Part shown: in pieces, positions 7,212-15,712 of the stretch | Position numbering within the stretch: position 1 is the first letter of the stretch | Layout: each line of letters starts with the position of its first letter | NCBI RefSeq assembly: GCF_001666755.1 | Contig: NZ_LZJC01000072.1 | Span: 54,078-118,077 of the forward strand | Source: Mycobacterium sp. E1214 | GTDB lineage: Bacteria; Actinomycetota; Actinomycetes; Mycobacteriales; Mycobacteriaceae | Length of the DNA: 64,000 bases | Reading direction: 5' to 3' | Made by a program: the position numbers and the translations under genes | The notes under the pieces: model-generated | Database searches by the model: none | Told to the model about the DNA's origin: nothing | What the model saw: the letters and a program-made list of their open reading frames with translations, nothing else

Positions 7212-7808
7212 ATGCCCACCCTTGACTACGACGAACCGAAGCGCCATGCGGCTGTTATCCAGCAGCGCCTCAACGCGGCAGTGGAGGAGATCCGCGCGAA
7301 TCGATCCCTGACGCAGGAAGGCAAGCGCCGTGAGTTGGCCTTGGCGACGTTGTCAGCCCGCCGTAGCGCCGATAAGGCACGCCAGGAGCGGGCTGCCGAG
7401 CGTGAACAGCAGCTGGCAACAAGCCGTCGGATCGCCTTCGGCAACTTCGCGGGCGACATGACGGCGGCCGACGCGATGTCGGCGCGCGACGCGGCCGACC
7501 GGGCGGCCAAGATCACCAACCACGCCGCCGCCAAAGCCGCGTTATCGCAGGCCATCTTGCTCGACGACCAACCGTATGCGAAGGCTATCGCGGCCCACGC
7601 GCACAGCCGTGGATGGTCCGACGTCACCAACACCTACGGCCAAGAGTTCGGCGTGCAAAGCTTCATCGACGACCTCAACAACATCCCGAGCGGCCCCCGC
7701 ACGGACGCAGCCGATGCCATCATCTGGCGCGTCGCGCCGCCCGACGAGCTCCGCCACTACAGCAACGAGGCCCTGCAGCAACTCGCGGACTCGAAGGTCG
7801 GCGAGTAA
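7212..7808 (+). CDS. Hypothetical phage protein, helical
   Basis: A 198-residue protein from ATG 7212 with a strong AAGGAGA Shine-Dalgarno nine bases upstream. The N-terminal 90 residues are highly charged and alpha-helical (QQRLNAAVEEIRANRSL, SARRSADKARQERAAEREQ), likely a coiled coil. The C-terminal part (NHAAAKAALSQAILLDDQPYAKAIAAHAHSRGW) looks globular. It sits directly upstream of the scaffold-like gene, so it may be head-associated, but no family is recognised. Confidence 0.65.
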   Translation: MPTLDYDEPKRHAAVIQQRLNAAVEEIRANRSLTQEGKRRELALATLSARRSADKARQERAAEREQQLATSRRIAFGNFAGDMTAADAMSARDAADRAAKITNHAAAKAALSQAILLDDQPYAKAIAAHAHSRGWSDVTNTYGQEFGVQSFIDDLNNIPSGPRTDAADAIIWRVAPPDELRHYSNEALQQLADSKVGE

Positions 7809-7815
7809 GGCCGAG

Positions 7816-8043
7816 ATGGTTCCCACAAGCAGCGCGCTCCCCAGGGCATGGGCCGAAGTTTCGGCGGCTCTCCTTTCGCCCCATGGCGACTTCGGTCGGG
7901 GATGTTGCGCGTCAGCCCGCCGCGGCGCCGGAAGTCATGCCGCCCCGGCGCTGCGGCGGGCGCACCGGGTGCCCGGGGCGGTCAAAGGGAAGGCACGCCC
8001 TGGGCATTCGGGTTCACGCCGACACGGGTTGGAGGACGGCTAG
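7816..8043 (+). CDS. Doubtful small ORF (75 aa) before the scaffold-like gene
   Basis: Between 7809 and 8042 no clear gene is seen. One frame reads MVPTSSALPRAWAEVSAALL and ends at TAG 8041-8043, overlapping the next GTG. It is arginine- and glycine-rich without a recognisable domain. Another frame from about 7882 (MATSVGDVARQPAAAPEVM) is equally possible. The unusual composition suggests a remnant of a deleted or frameshifted head gene. Low confidence. Confidence 0.25.
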   Translation: MVPTSSALPRAWAEVSAALLSPHGDFGRGCCASARRGAGSHAAPALRRAHRVPGAVKGKARPGHSGSRRHGLEDG

Positions 8044-8633
8044 TGACGGCGACTAACGGGCGCACCTTCACGCAGGCGCAGCTCAACTCCTACCTCGCAC
8101 AAGAACGGCGCCGGGTCGAAGCCAGGTACGCGGACTACGACGACTTGAAGGCCAGAGTCGACCAGTTCGATGCGCTGCTCGCGACGGCATCCGCCGGCGA
8201 CGACTCCCACACCACCGGCACCGAGGACGAGAGGGGCAGTGGCTCAGCGCATACCCCGCCCGTCGTGTCGGCGCCCAATGATGCTGAAGACGATGCGCTG
8301 GCCGCTTCGGTTGCGCCCAAGGGTGATTCGCAAGGAAACTCTTCAGAAGCGTCTCATCAGGACGGCACCCTCGAGGCCGACAACCAGAGCTTGAAGACGC
8401 AGCTCCTGCGTCAGCAGATTAGTGCCAAGGCTCACCTTGACCCGGACCTGTGGGACCGAGTCACGGGAAGCACCGCCGATGAGATCGCGGCCGACGTCGC
8501 GACCCTTGTCGGAAAGTTCGGTGCCCACACCTCGCGTCCCCCGCGGAGCCTCCAGTCGGGTGCATCGGTTCGTGACTTCTCCACGCCGAAAGAACGTGCG
8601 GTCGCTGCGCTGCGGGGAATGGGTAGGGCGTGA
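8043..8633 (+). CDS. Scaffold-like phage head protein
   Basis: A 196-residue protein from GTG 8043, with GGAGG at 8031-8035 as RBS. It begins VTATNGRTFTQAQLNSYLAQERRR then VEARYADYDDLKARVDQFD, the FTQ-x-Q...YADYDDLKA pattern of capsid scaffolding (DUF4355-type) proteins. The middle is acidic and low-complexity. The C-terminal helical part (QLLRQQISAKAHLDPDLWDRVTG) matches the capsid-binding tails of scaffolds. A major capsid gene normally follows, but here the tape-measure gene follows at once. That implies loss of the intervening genes or recombination. Confidence 0.6.
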   Translation: MTATNGRTFTQAQLNSYLAQERRRVEARYADYDDLKARVDQFDALLATASAGDDSHTTGTEDERGSGSAHTPPVVSAPNDAEDDALAASVAPKGDSQGNSSEASHQDGTLEADNQSLKTQLLRQQISAKAHLDPDLWDRVTGSTADEIAADVATLVGKFGAHTSRPPRSLQSGASVRDFSTPKERAVAALRGMGRA

Positions 8634-8637
8634 TGGC

Positions 8638-8657
8638 GGAGGGAGGCGGGTCCGATC
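8638..8657 (+). promoter_or_regulatory. Shine-Dalgarno plus ATC initiation site for the tape-measure gene
   Basis: GGAGGGAGG at 8638-8646 is followed after 8 bases by ATC (8655-8657) in the tape-measure frame. An in-frame TGA lies at 8631-8633 and no ATG, GTG or TTG exists until 8823. Homologous tape measures start with Met/Val followed by xDYNLGTA, here ITDYNLGTARGKLEIDY. ATC is therefore either a rare start or an ATG-to-ATC mutation. Confidence 0.65.
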
Positions 8658-11600
8658 ACTGATTACAACCTGGGCACCGCGCGCGGAAAGCTCGAGATCG
8701 ACTACGAAGACAGCGGCATCAGCAAGGCGATCGTCGACCTCGACAAGGCCACCGGCTCGGCGGGGAAGCTCGAAGACCAGCTGACCGAGACCAACAAGGC
8801 GCTCGGCGACACCGACAAGCAGATGCGGCAGTCGGGCACCGCGGCGCAGGGTTACGAGCAACGTCTGCGCGACGTGCAACGCACCGGCGCCGAGGTCAAC
8901 CAGGCCGAGAAGGCGTACAACGCGACCCTGCTCGACACGCGGGCATCGCTGCGCGACGTCCAGGTGGCGCACGAGCGGGTCACCGAGGCCAAGAAGCAGC
9001 ACGCCGCGGCGACCAACGCGGAGCGCGACGCGTCGCGGGCGCTGAGCAATGAGCTGAACGTCGGCGGCCGCGTCATGCGCTCGCTGAGCGGCATCATCCC
9101 GGCGCTCGAGCGCAACATCACCCGCCTGTCCACGGTGCAAGAAGACGCCGAACGCAAGTCGACCGCGCTGGCCCGCGGACTGACCGGCGTCGCGAAAGTC
9201 CTCACCGTGCTCGGCCCCGAGGCCGAAGGTGTCGCTGGCGGACTCGAATTGGCCGCCAAGGGATTCGACGGTATCAGCAGGAGCGCATCAGCCGGATCGC
9301 AGCACGTCCGGAACTTCATCCGCGACATCGCGGGATTCGAGGCCGCGTTCGCCAAGATCGGCGGCATGACGCTGGCGCTGCCGTCACTCGGCGGCCTGGC
9401 CGGGCTTGCCGGCGCAGCTGGTGTCCAAGGCATCATCGAGGTCGCCGACGCGGTGCGGCAACTCTCCGGTGGTCTCGGACTGCTGCCCAGCGTGATAGCT
9501 GGCGTCGGATTCTCCATGGGCACACTGAAGCTCGCATTCCACGGGGTCAGTGACGCGCTCAAGGACATGATGAGCGACGACCCGAAGAAGTTCCTGCAGG
9601 ACATCGCGGAGATGGGTCCGGCGGCCGCGCACACCATGCTGCAGATCGCCAACTTCCGCGACATGTTCAAGCTCGCCGGGGGCGCGGTACAGGACTCGTT
9701 CTTCACGAAGGTGATGAATGACGTTGCGCCGCTTATCCAAACGTGGCTTCCGGCGCTGACTGCAGCGATGTCACGCGTCGCCGGGATCTTCGGTGAGGCC
9801 GCCGACATCTTGGCCAAGGGCTTCATGACGCCGCAGGCGATGGCCGACTTCCAGATGTTCGTCGACAACATCAGCAAGGGCCTGCAGGCAATGATGCCGG
9901 CGATGCAGCCGCTCCTGGACATCTTCACCACCCTGACCGTCGTCGGCTCCGGCTTCTTCCAGGAGATCGGCCAAGACATCACCCGCATCCTCGGATTCTT
10001 CGACCAGGTGGTGCAAGGCGCAGCGCAGAGCGGCGCGCTGCAGCAGTGGATCCAGACCGCTATCAACGCATTTGACCACCTGGTGAACATCGCCTACTCG
10101 TTCGGTGCGTCGTTCAACAGCATCATGAGCATCGCCGACAAGTTCGGTGGCGGCGGCCTTCTCGGCTTCCTCGACAAGATCACCGCCCAGCTCAACGGCT
10201 GGACCCAGTCGGAGCAGGGACAGAAGGCGCTGGCCGACTTCTTCAGCACGCTGCGCACCGCCACGGATGCGTTCACGCCGATGCTCAAGCCACTCTTGGA
10301 CGGATTGGTCGCTCTCAGTTCGGCTTTCGTCAATCTGGGTGTCGCGACTGCGCCGGGCTGGCAGACGGTGTTCAACACGTTTGCCTCGACTATGCAGGCG
10401 CTCGGCCCGTCGATCGTCGGGATGGCGCCGGCCATCAATTCGTTCCTCACCGGCATGTCTACGGCGTTCGCCCAGCTGATGGCCACCATCGGGCCGCAAC
10501 TGCCGCAGATCTTCCAAGACCTCGCGAACGCGTTCGTCGCGCTGCTGCCGCAGTTGCAGCCGCTGGTGCAGGCGTTCTTGGACCTCGTCGAGCACGTCGG
10601 CCCGCAGCTCCCGAAGTTCTTCGGGGCGATCACGTCCTTGATTCAGGCGACCCAACCGTATTGGCCGATCATCATCGGCTTCGTCCGTGACTTCGTTTCA
10701 ATCCTGACGTGGTTCACCAGTTCCGGTGCGTCCGTTATCAACTGGTTCACTGGCTTCCTCGAGAACGTGAAGAAGTGGGTATCGGACGTTCCGGGCGCGT
10801 TGACCGGAATCGGCAACGCCATCAGCAACTTCTTCACCGACCTGCCGAATAAGGCGCTGCAGTGGGGTAAGAACCTCATCAGCAACTTCATCAAGGGCAT
10901 CACCGACATGTCGGGTACCCAGCTGCTGACTGGCGCTCTGACGGGAATCAGTGGGCTCGTCACGCAGTTCCTGTCGACGAACTCGCCCGCCGATCGCGGT
11001 CCGCTGCATGACGTTTCGCCCAACCAGATGGGCGCGAACCTCACCAAGAACTTCGCGGCGGGCATGGCGTCGGCGCAGCCGAGCGTCCAGGCGGCCGCGC
11101 ACGCCACCGCGGATTCGGTCGTCGGTGAGCTCAGCGCCGGGACTGCGGGGGCGGGCACGGCAGGCGCGGCCGCGGCGTCCGGTGCTGGCGGTGGGGCGCC
11201 GGCGGCAGGCGGAGCGGGATCTGAGGGCGGCGCTCTGCTGCCGAACAACATCGCCCACGCCAACGTCAGCATTCTCGACAAGTACCTGACGCACGAACCG
11301 TCGAAGAACCGCGGTCTGGCCGGACTGGCCACCGATCTCGGTGCCATGCTGCAGGCGGTCCAGAGCGGAACGAACCTGCTCTTCCAGAACCTCGCGCAAC
11401 CACTCGGTCAAGTGATGGGCATGATCCCCAGCCTCAAGACACCGACGTGGCGCAAGCTGAGCCCGCAGCAGCTCTCGGAGCAGCAGCAGGAGGAGCTGCA
11501 GCGAAAGGCGTTGTCGCAAGGCCCATCGTGGAACGACGTGCTTGGTAACAGCGGCACGAACCCGGGCACGCACACCGCGATCGGGCCGGACGGCACAAAG

Positions 11601-13871
11601 CCGCTGACGGCCACCTCGACCGTCGAAGACAAGCAACTCGCGATCATTGCCAAGGGCAAGTCGCTCGGTCTGTCCGACCAAGAGATCCAGGGCATCCTCG
11701 GCATCGCTCAGGAGGAGAGCGGATTCTCGAACGTCGGTTTCATGGGCTTCGGCCCGGAGGCCAAGGCGCAGGGCATCGACATCGACAAAGATCCGCAGGC
11801 CGCGATCGACCTGTTCTTCAAGAACTACATGGCCGGCGGCCTCGGCTCTGGCGGCCCGACCAAGTCGCAGGTGGTCGGCCCGGGCGGCACGATCACCGAC
11901 CAGCAGGGATTCATCAACTTCCTGTGGCACCGGATGCAAGGCGCCGCGGACCCGAGCTACGGAGACAAGCTCGCCAAGGCGATCGCTGACCAGACCAAGG
12001 TCTACCCCGCGTTGCTCGACAAGTTCGGCAAGCCCACGTGGGCGTCGACAACCGGCGCCGCGGCGCCTGGTGACATTCCTACGGCCGGCGCACCGGCCGC
12101 GGGGCCCGCACCGAGCACGCCGCCGATCACGTTGCCTCCTGGCGTGCGTATTGGCCGCGACGGCTCGCTGTCGTACCCCGAAGGCACCGTGTTGCCTCCC
12201 GGCACGCCGCAACGGTTCCCGGCCGGGGCCACCGTCGGCCCGGACGGCAAGGTCGCGCTTCCACCGGTGCCCGCCGCTGGCAGTAGCGGCGGCGGAGCGA
12301 CGCCCAGCTTCCCGCCGCGCGTTCAGATCGACGGCCAGCCGGTACCGCCCGCCGCGCCCGGCGCCTCGCCTGCCTCTGCTCCCGGCGCGCCCGGTGGATA
12401 TGCCGGCGACGCGGCGTTGCTCGCCAATGTGCCGTCGGGCATCTACTTGCAGACGCAGGCTGCGGACCTCGCCAAGGGCATTGGCGACTGCTCCAGCGCC
12501 GTCGAAGACCTGATCAACATGATGGACGGCGCGTCGACCGCTGGCCGGCAGATGGCGACGAGCAACGCAGCGCAGTGGCTGACGTCGCGCGGTTTCATGC
12601 CGACTAACGCGCTGGTACCCGGCGCGTTCAACGTCGGCTTCAACGACCACCACATGCAGGCCACGTTGCCCGGTGGAACGCCGTTCAACTGGGGGAGCGA
12701 CGAAGCGGCGGCCGCTCGCGGCATCGGCGGCACCGGAGCCTTCGACCCAGCGTTCACCCAACACTTCTACCGCCCGGTCACAGGCTCACCCGGCGCTCCG
12801 ATTGATCCCACACAGGCCCAAGCCGCCGGCGCCGGGGGAGCCCAGCCCGGCCAGACGCCGTACCCGGACGTCAACAACGCGCTCAAGGTGCTGCAGGACA
12901 ACACCGGGCAGAACAAGACGATCAACGACAAGCTCCTCAACGCCTACCTCGCCGGGAACCCGGCGCTGGCATCGCAGATCGACGCCGCGAAGACGCCAGG
13001 CGCATCCGACCAAACGGTGCTGTCGACGCTCAACAGCATCTCGACCACGATCACGGGCCTCAAGACGCAAGACGCGATCGGCAACAAGAACACCATCGAC
13101 GCCTTGACCAGCGCGCAGAACCAGATCGCCCAGCAGCAGGGCTACACGCAAGACCAAAGCCCGGCGCAGATGTTCAGCTCCATCGCCGGCAGCGCATCCC
13201 AAATCGCCAGCAGCATCATCCAAGCCATCCAAGGCGGCCTCGACTCGCTCACCGCGACACAAGACATCGCCGACCGCCTCGTCTACGGCGTCCGCAACAC
13301 CGAAGACATCAACAAGCTGATCGACGACGTCCAGAAATACATCACCGAGGCCGCCAACATCGCCAACGCCGTCGGAGCCGTCATATCGGCAGTCGGCGCA
13401 ATCGGAGGCGCCTCAGGCGGCATGGACATGGGCGCCAGCGCAGCCGTCTCCTCCGCAGGCCAAATCGCCCAACTAATCGGCAGCATCCTCCAAGGCGTCA
13501 ACGCCGCCATCGACTTCGGCCAAGAGGTCTACCACCTCATCGGAAGCTACGTCGGCCGCTGGCTCACCGACATCGAGGGCGCCGCAGGTGCCAACCTCAT
13601 GGGCAACGTCCACCTGCAGCTCGACAAGAACACCAACCAGCTGATCGCTTACAGCGACGACAATCCCGAGAACAAGGACACCTTCAACGTGCCGAAGGGC
13701 CTGTACCCGACCTACGACAGCGGATCGGGATCCGAGCCGAACCCGCAAGTCAACGCGCAGTACAACCTCTACGCCGGCCCCGGAACGTCACCGGCTCAAA
13801 TGTTCAGTGCCGCAACGTGGATGGTCGCGACGAACGGCACCTCTGGTGCCCTGGCAGCGAGCAACTTCTGA
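8655..13871 (+). CDS. Tail tape-measure protein with cell-wall hydrolase-like domains
   Basis: About 1738 residues if started at ATC 8655. The guaranteed ATG is at 8823. It sets tail length in siphoviruses. The N-terminus DYNLGTARGKLEIDYEDSG is typical of mycobacteriophage tape measures. A long coiled-coil region follows, then hydrophobic segments (ALPSLGGLAGLAGAAG, FVRDFVSILTWF). Around residue 1010 LGIAQEESGFSNVGFMGFG resembles a lytic-transglycosylase/lysozyme fold. Around residue 1277 GDCSSAVEDLINMM with a later NDHHMQATLPGG (about 1330) resembles an NlpC/P60 Cys/His peptidase. Two proline/glycine-rich linkers separate them. No other tail gene is present, so the protein is probably an orphan. 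Confidence 0.9.
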   Translation: MTDYNLGTARGKLEIDYEDSGISKAIVDLDKATGSAGKLEDQLTETNKALGDTDKQMRQSGTAAQGYEQRLRDVQRTGAEVNQAEKAYNATLLDTRASLRDVQVAHERVTEAKKQHAAATNAERDASRALSNELNVGGRVMRSLSGIIPALERNITRLSTVQEDAERKSTALARGLTGVAKVLTVLGPEAEGVAGGLELAAKGFDGISRSASAGSQHVRNFIRDIAGFEAAFAKIGGMTLALPSLGGLAGLAGAAGVQGIIEVADAVRQLSGGLGLLPSVIAGVGFSMGTLKLAFHGVSDALKDMMSDDPKKFLQDIAEMGPAAAHTMLQIANFRDMFKLAGGAVQDSFFTKVMNDVAPLIQTWLPALTAAMSRVAGIFGEAADILAKGFMTPQAMADFQMFVDNISKGLQAMMPAMQPLLDIFTTLTVVGSGFFQEIGQDITRILGFFDQVVQGAAQSGALQQWIQTAINAFDHLVNIAYSFGASFNSIMSIADKFGGGGLLGFLDKITAQLNGWTQSEQGQKALADFFSTLRTATDAFTPMLKPLLDGLVALSSAFVNLGVATAPGWQTVFNTFASTMQALGPSIVGMAPAINSFLTGMSTAFAQLMATIGPQLPQIFQDLANAFVALLPQLQPLVQAFLDLVEHVGPQLPKFFGAITSLIQATQPYWPIIIGFVRDFVSILTWFTSSGASVINWFTGFLENVKKWVSDVPGALTGIGNAISNFFTDLPNKALQWGKNLISNFIKGITDMSGTQLLTGALTGISGLVTQFLSTNSPADRGPLHDVSPNQMGANLTKNFAAGMASAQPSVQAAAHATADSVVGELSAGTAGAGTAGAAAASGAGGGAPAAGGAGSEGGALLPNNIAHANVSILDKYLTHEPSKNRGLAGLATDLGAMLQAVQSGTNLLFQNLAQPLGQVMGMIPSLKTPTWRKLSPQQLSEQQQEELQRKALSQGPSWNDVLGNSGTNPGTHTAIGPDGTKPLTATSTVEDKQLAIIAKGKSLGLSDQEIQGILGIAQEESGFSNVGFMGFGPEAKAQGIDIDKDPQAAIDLFFKNYMAGGLGSGGPTKSQVVGPGGTITDQQGFINFLWHRMQGAADPSYGDKLAKAIADQTKVYPALLDKFGKPTWASTTGAAAPGDIPTAGAPAAGPAPSTPPITLPPGVRIGRDGSLSYPEGTVLPPGTPQRFPAGATVGPDGKVALPPVPAAGSSGGGATPSFPPRVQIDGQPVPPAAPGASPASAPGAPGGYAGDAALLANVPSGIYLQTQAADLAKGIGDCSSAVEDLINMMDGASTAGRQMATSNAAQWLTSRGFMPTNALVPGAFNVGFNDHHMQATLPGGTPFNWGSDEAAAARGIGGTGAFDPAFTQHFYRPVTGSPGAPIDPTQAQAAGAGGAQPGQTPYPDVNNALKVLQDNTGQNKTINDKLLNAYLAGNPALASQIDAAKTPGASDQTVLSTLNSISTTITGLKTQDAIGNKNTIDALTSAQNQIAQQQGYTQDQSPAQMFSSIAGSASQIASSIIQAIQGGLDSLTATQDIADRLVYGVRNTEDINKLIDDVQKYITEAANIANAVGAVISAVGAIGGASGGMDMGASAAVSSAGQIAQLIGSILQGVNAAIDFGQEVYHLIGSYVGRWLTDIEGAAGANLMGNVHLQLDKNTNQLIAYSDDNPENKDTFNVPKGLYPTYDSGSGSEPNPQVNAQYNLYAGPGTSPAQMFSAATWMVATNGTSGALAASNF

Positions 13872-13907
13872 TGCAGCACGCCGAGCGCCACCACGCAATG
13901 CCGCAGA

Positions 13908-14228
13908 CTAGCCCTCTATCGTCGCAAAAACGCTGTAGATGGCAGCCGGAGGCGGCGCGGCACCCAATAAGTCCCACAACTTCAGAATCACAACAGCAGT
14001 CCCGTTCAGCAGTCGAAGATAATCATTCAGGTGCGCTGGAGTGGCAAGCGATCGTAGGCGGCCCGCTAGCGCGGGAGCGACCCCGGCGACGACTGCAACC
14101 GCCTTACTGGAGTCCGAACGGTCGAGCGCAGCAAGCTGCTGGAGGTCCGGCTGGGTTAAGGCCGGATAGATCGACGGGAGGTCCGCTGCGAAGACTGAGG
14201 CTGCGGGACTGGGCTGGTTCACTGGCAC
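13908..14228 (-). CDS. Hypothetical element protein
   Basis: A 106-residue frame from GTG 14228 (GTG 14222 also possible) on the strand opposite the tape measure. It reads MPVNQPSPAASVFAADLPSI, then LTQPDLQQLAALDRSDSSKAVAVVAGVAPALAGRL, LNDYLRLLNGTAVVILKLWD and a short tail. The alternating helical and hydrophobic pattern looks protein-like, and base composition is less GC-rich than the flanks. No family recognised and the RBS is weak. Confidence 0.45.
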   Translation of the reverse strand: MPVNQPSPAASVFAADLPSIYPALTQPDLQQLAALDRSDSSKAVAVVAGVAPALAGRLRSLATPAHLNDYLRLLNGTAVVILKLWDLLGAAPPPAAIYSVFATIEG

Positions 14229-14553
14229 GGATTCCGTTCATACGAGAAACTGACGGTGCGCGACTGCGCAACCCTCGAGCCTACCGACGCACCGCGACGA
14301 CCGCCCGCAGAAGCACTCAGATCGCGAAGGCAGGCCCACCAAGCCGGAATCAGCCACCGCGAGCTATTGGCGCCGTGGCGACCGCGCGTCGAAGGCTTTC
14401 TTCCATCGCCGCTGCGTGTGCGGCACACCCTGGGGGGGTAGTCCCGCACGCCTACATGGCCTCGCCGGTTGGCATAGCGTCTCGGCCTCCGTCGCATGCG
14501 ATGAAAATTTTCGGCAACGCGGCGACTCGGCCGTCGACGAACGGGCGGGGTTG
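14229..14553. other. Stretch without a convincing gene
   Basis: Open frames on both strands are arginine/serine-rich and show no motif or RBS. The region lies between a minus-strand hypothetical gene and the 14554 plus-strand pair, so it may hold their promoters, but no clear -35/-10 pair was recognised. Confidence 0.5.
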
Positions 14554-14943
14554 ATGGCTGGATCTGAACAGGTCAAACGGCGGCGTCGGCGTCGCAAGCC
14601 GAAGGCAGGTCAACAGCTTCGGTATCGGTTGAATGCGGCATTGGAGCACGCCCGCGAGGAACTCCGAGAGCCGTTTCTCGAGCTCACCGAGCGGGAACTC
14701 GAGGCCGTCGATCGGGCGTGTGCTTCGGCCGACAGGGCTGAAGAGCTGCGCTGGGTCTACGACGAAGAGCTCGTCGGCGAGCGACGCCCGTCAATCCTGA
14801 CGAAGCTCAGCAGCGAGATCCGGTTGTGCGACCGTCAGGTGGTCGACCTGGTGTCGCGCGTCCAGTTCGGTGTCGGTCAAGCCAAAAGCGCGCGGCACGC
14901 CTATTCAGCAAACCAGCGGTGGCACCGAGATGGGAGCGCATGA
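14554..14943 (+). CDS. Hypothetical phage protein, basic N-terminus (possible small-terminase-like)
   Basis: A 129-residue protein from ATG 14554. An N-terminal basic stretch (EQVKRRRRRRKPKAGQQLRY) precedes a long helical region (LNAALEHAREELREPFLELT, ERELEAVDRACASADRAEEL) and a C-terminal basic end. Size and layout resemble small terminase or DNA-packaging accessory proteins, but no diagnostic motif is visible, so this is only a suggestion. Its TGA overlaps the next start (ATGA). Confidence 0.5.
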   Translation: MAGSEQVKRRRRRRKPKAGQQLRYRLNAALEHAREELREPFLELTERELEAVDRACASADRAEELRWVYDEELVGERRPSILTKLSSEIRLCDRQVVDLVSRVQFGVGQAKSARHAYSANQRWHRDGSA

Positions 14944-15317
14944 TGGCCAGGATCGGCACACCGAGGGTCGATTCGGCGGGTGTGTACGCCGCGCTGCGGC
15001 ACCACTTCGAGGCGGACTTGCGCCTATGGGAGGCGAACGGCAGTCGCACGAATCGTCAGGGTGTTCCGTTCCCTCGGCAGCGGATCCTCGACGGCTTGCG
15101 GGCCGGCGAGACGGTCAATGTGCCGTTCGGCGCTCTGCCTTCGGCCGTCCGGTTCGCGGCACCGACACGCAAGGGGAGGCTAGGGCTTGCGACGATCTAC
15201 CCGCCACGGGCGATTGTGACTCCACTTGACAGAATCTCGTGGTCGGACGACGACGCTGGACGGCTTTGGCTCGAGGAGAACGGCGAAGTCGACGTCACCG
15301 ACTACCGCGACCTCTGA
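14940..15317 (+). CDS. Hypothetical phage protein
   Basis: About 125 residues from ATG 14940 (or the adjacent ATG 14943), coupled to the preceding gene. Sequence features are YAALRHHFEADLRLWEAN, PFPRQRILDGLRAGETVNVP, and an acidic C-terminus WLEENGEVDVTDYRDL. No family recognised. The pair 14554-15317 reads toward the convergent RelA/SpoT operon. Confidence 0.5.
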   Translation: MMARIGTPRVDSAGVYAALRHHFEADLRLWEANGSRTNRQGVPFPRQRILDGLRAGETVNVPFGALPSAVRFAAPTRKGRLGLATIYPPRAIVTPLDRISWSDDDAGRLWLEENGEVDVTDYRDL

Positions 15318-15411
15318 CGCTGGAAGGTTAGAGGTCGAAGTTCGCGAACCACGACAGCCGAATGAGGGTTACGCCGGGCGCCATCTGCGGTGGTCTCGAC
15401 CTGCGCAGGCC

Positions 15412-15681
15412 CTAAACCGTCTGCGGGTCGCGGAGGAACTCCGAGAAGATTGAGCTCTCGGATGGGTTGAAGTAGTGGCCGTGCGTCTTCATTACCGTCG
15501 CGATGCTGTCGGCGCCGATAAGGACGATTTCGAAGCGGTCCAGATGCGGTCGGTACTGCTTCTCGGCTGCGTTGTACGCGGCGATCGCTTCATCGCTGTT
15601 TACGTAGTCCATCTGGTGAATCAGCCGACCCTCATCGAAGCTGAAAACGAGTAGGAAGTACACCGCGTCGCCTCTAGCCAC
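15412..15681 (-). CDS. Small partner protein of the RelA/SpoT-domain gene (candidate antitoxin)
   Basis: An 89-residue protein from GTG 15681 with AGGGG six bases upstream. It reads ARGDAVYFLLVFSFDEGRLI, then HQMDYVNSDEAIAAYNAAEKQ, DRFEIVLIGADSIATVMKTH and HGHYFNPSESSIFSEFLRDP. It looks like a compact alpha/beta fold. It lies 31 bp downstream of the RelA/SpoT-domain gene on the same strand, so the two are co-transcribed. Small genes beside toxic small alarmone synthetases usually encode neutralising proteins, so it is a candidate antitoxin. No known antitoxin family was recognised, and it may equally be an unrelated moron gene. Confidence 0.6.
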   Translation of the reverse strand: MARGDAVYFLLVFSFDEGRLIHQMDYVNSDEAIAAYNAAEKQYRPHLDRFEIVLIGADSIATVMKTHGHYFNPSESSIFSEFLRDPQTV

Positions 15682-15712
15682 AACATCCCCTATCTGACCT
15701 GCTCACTTGATT

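Noticed and set aside
10698..12764. 688-residue minus-strand open frame
   Set aside because: Antisense shadow of the tape-measure gene; Arg/Gly/Ala-rich, without motifs.
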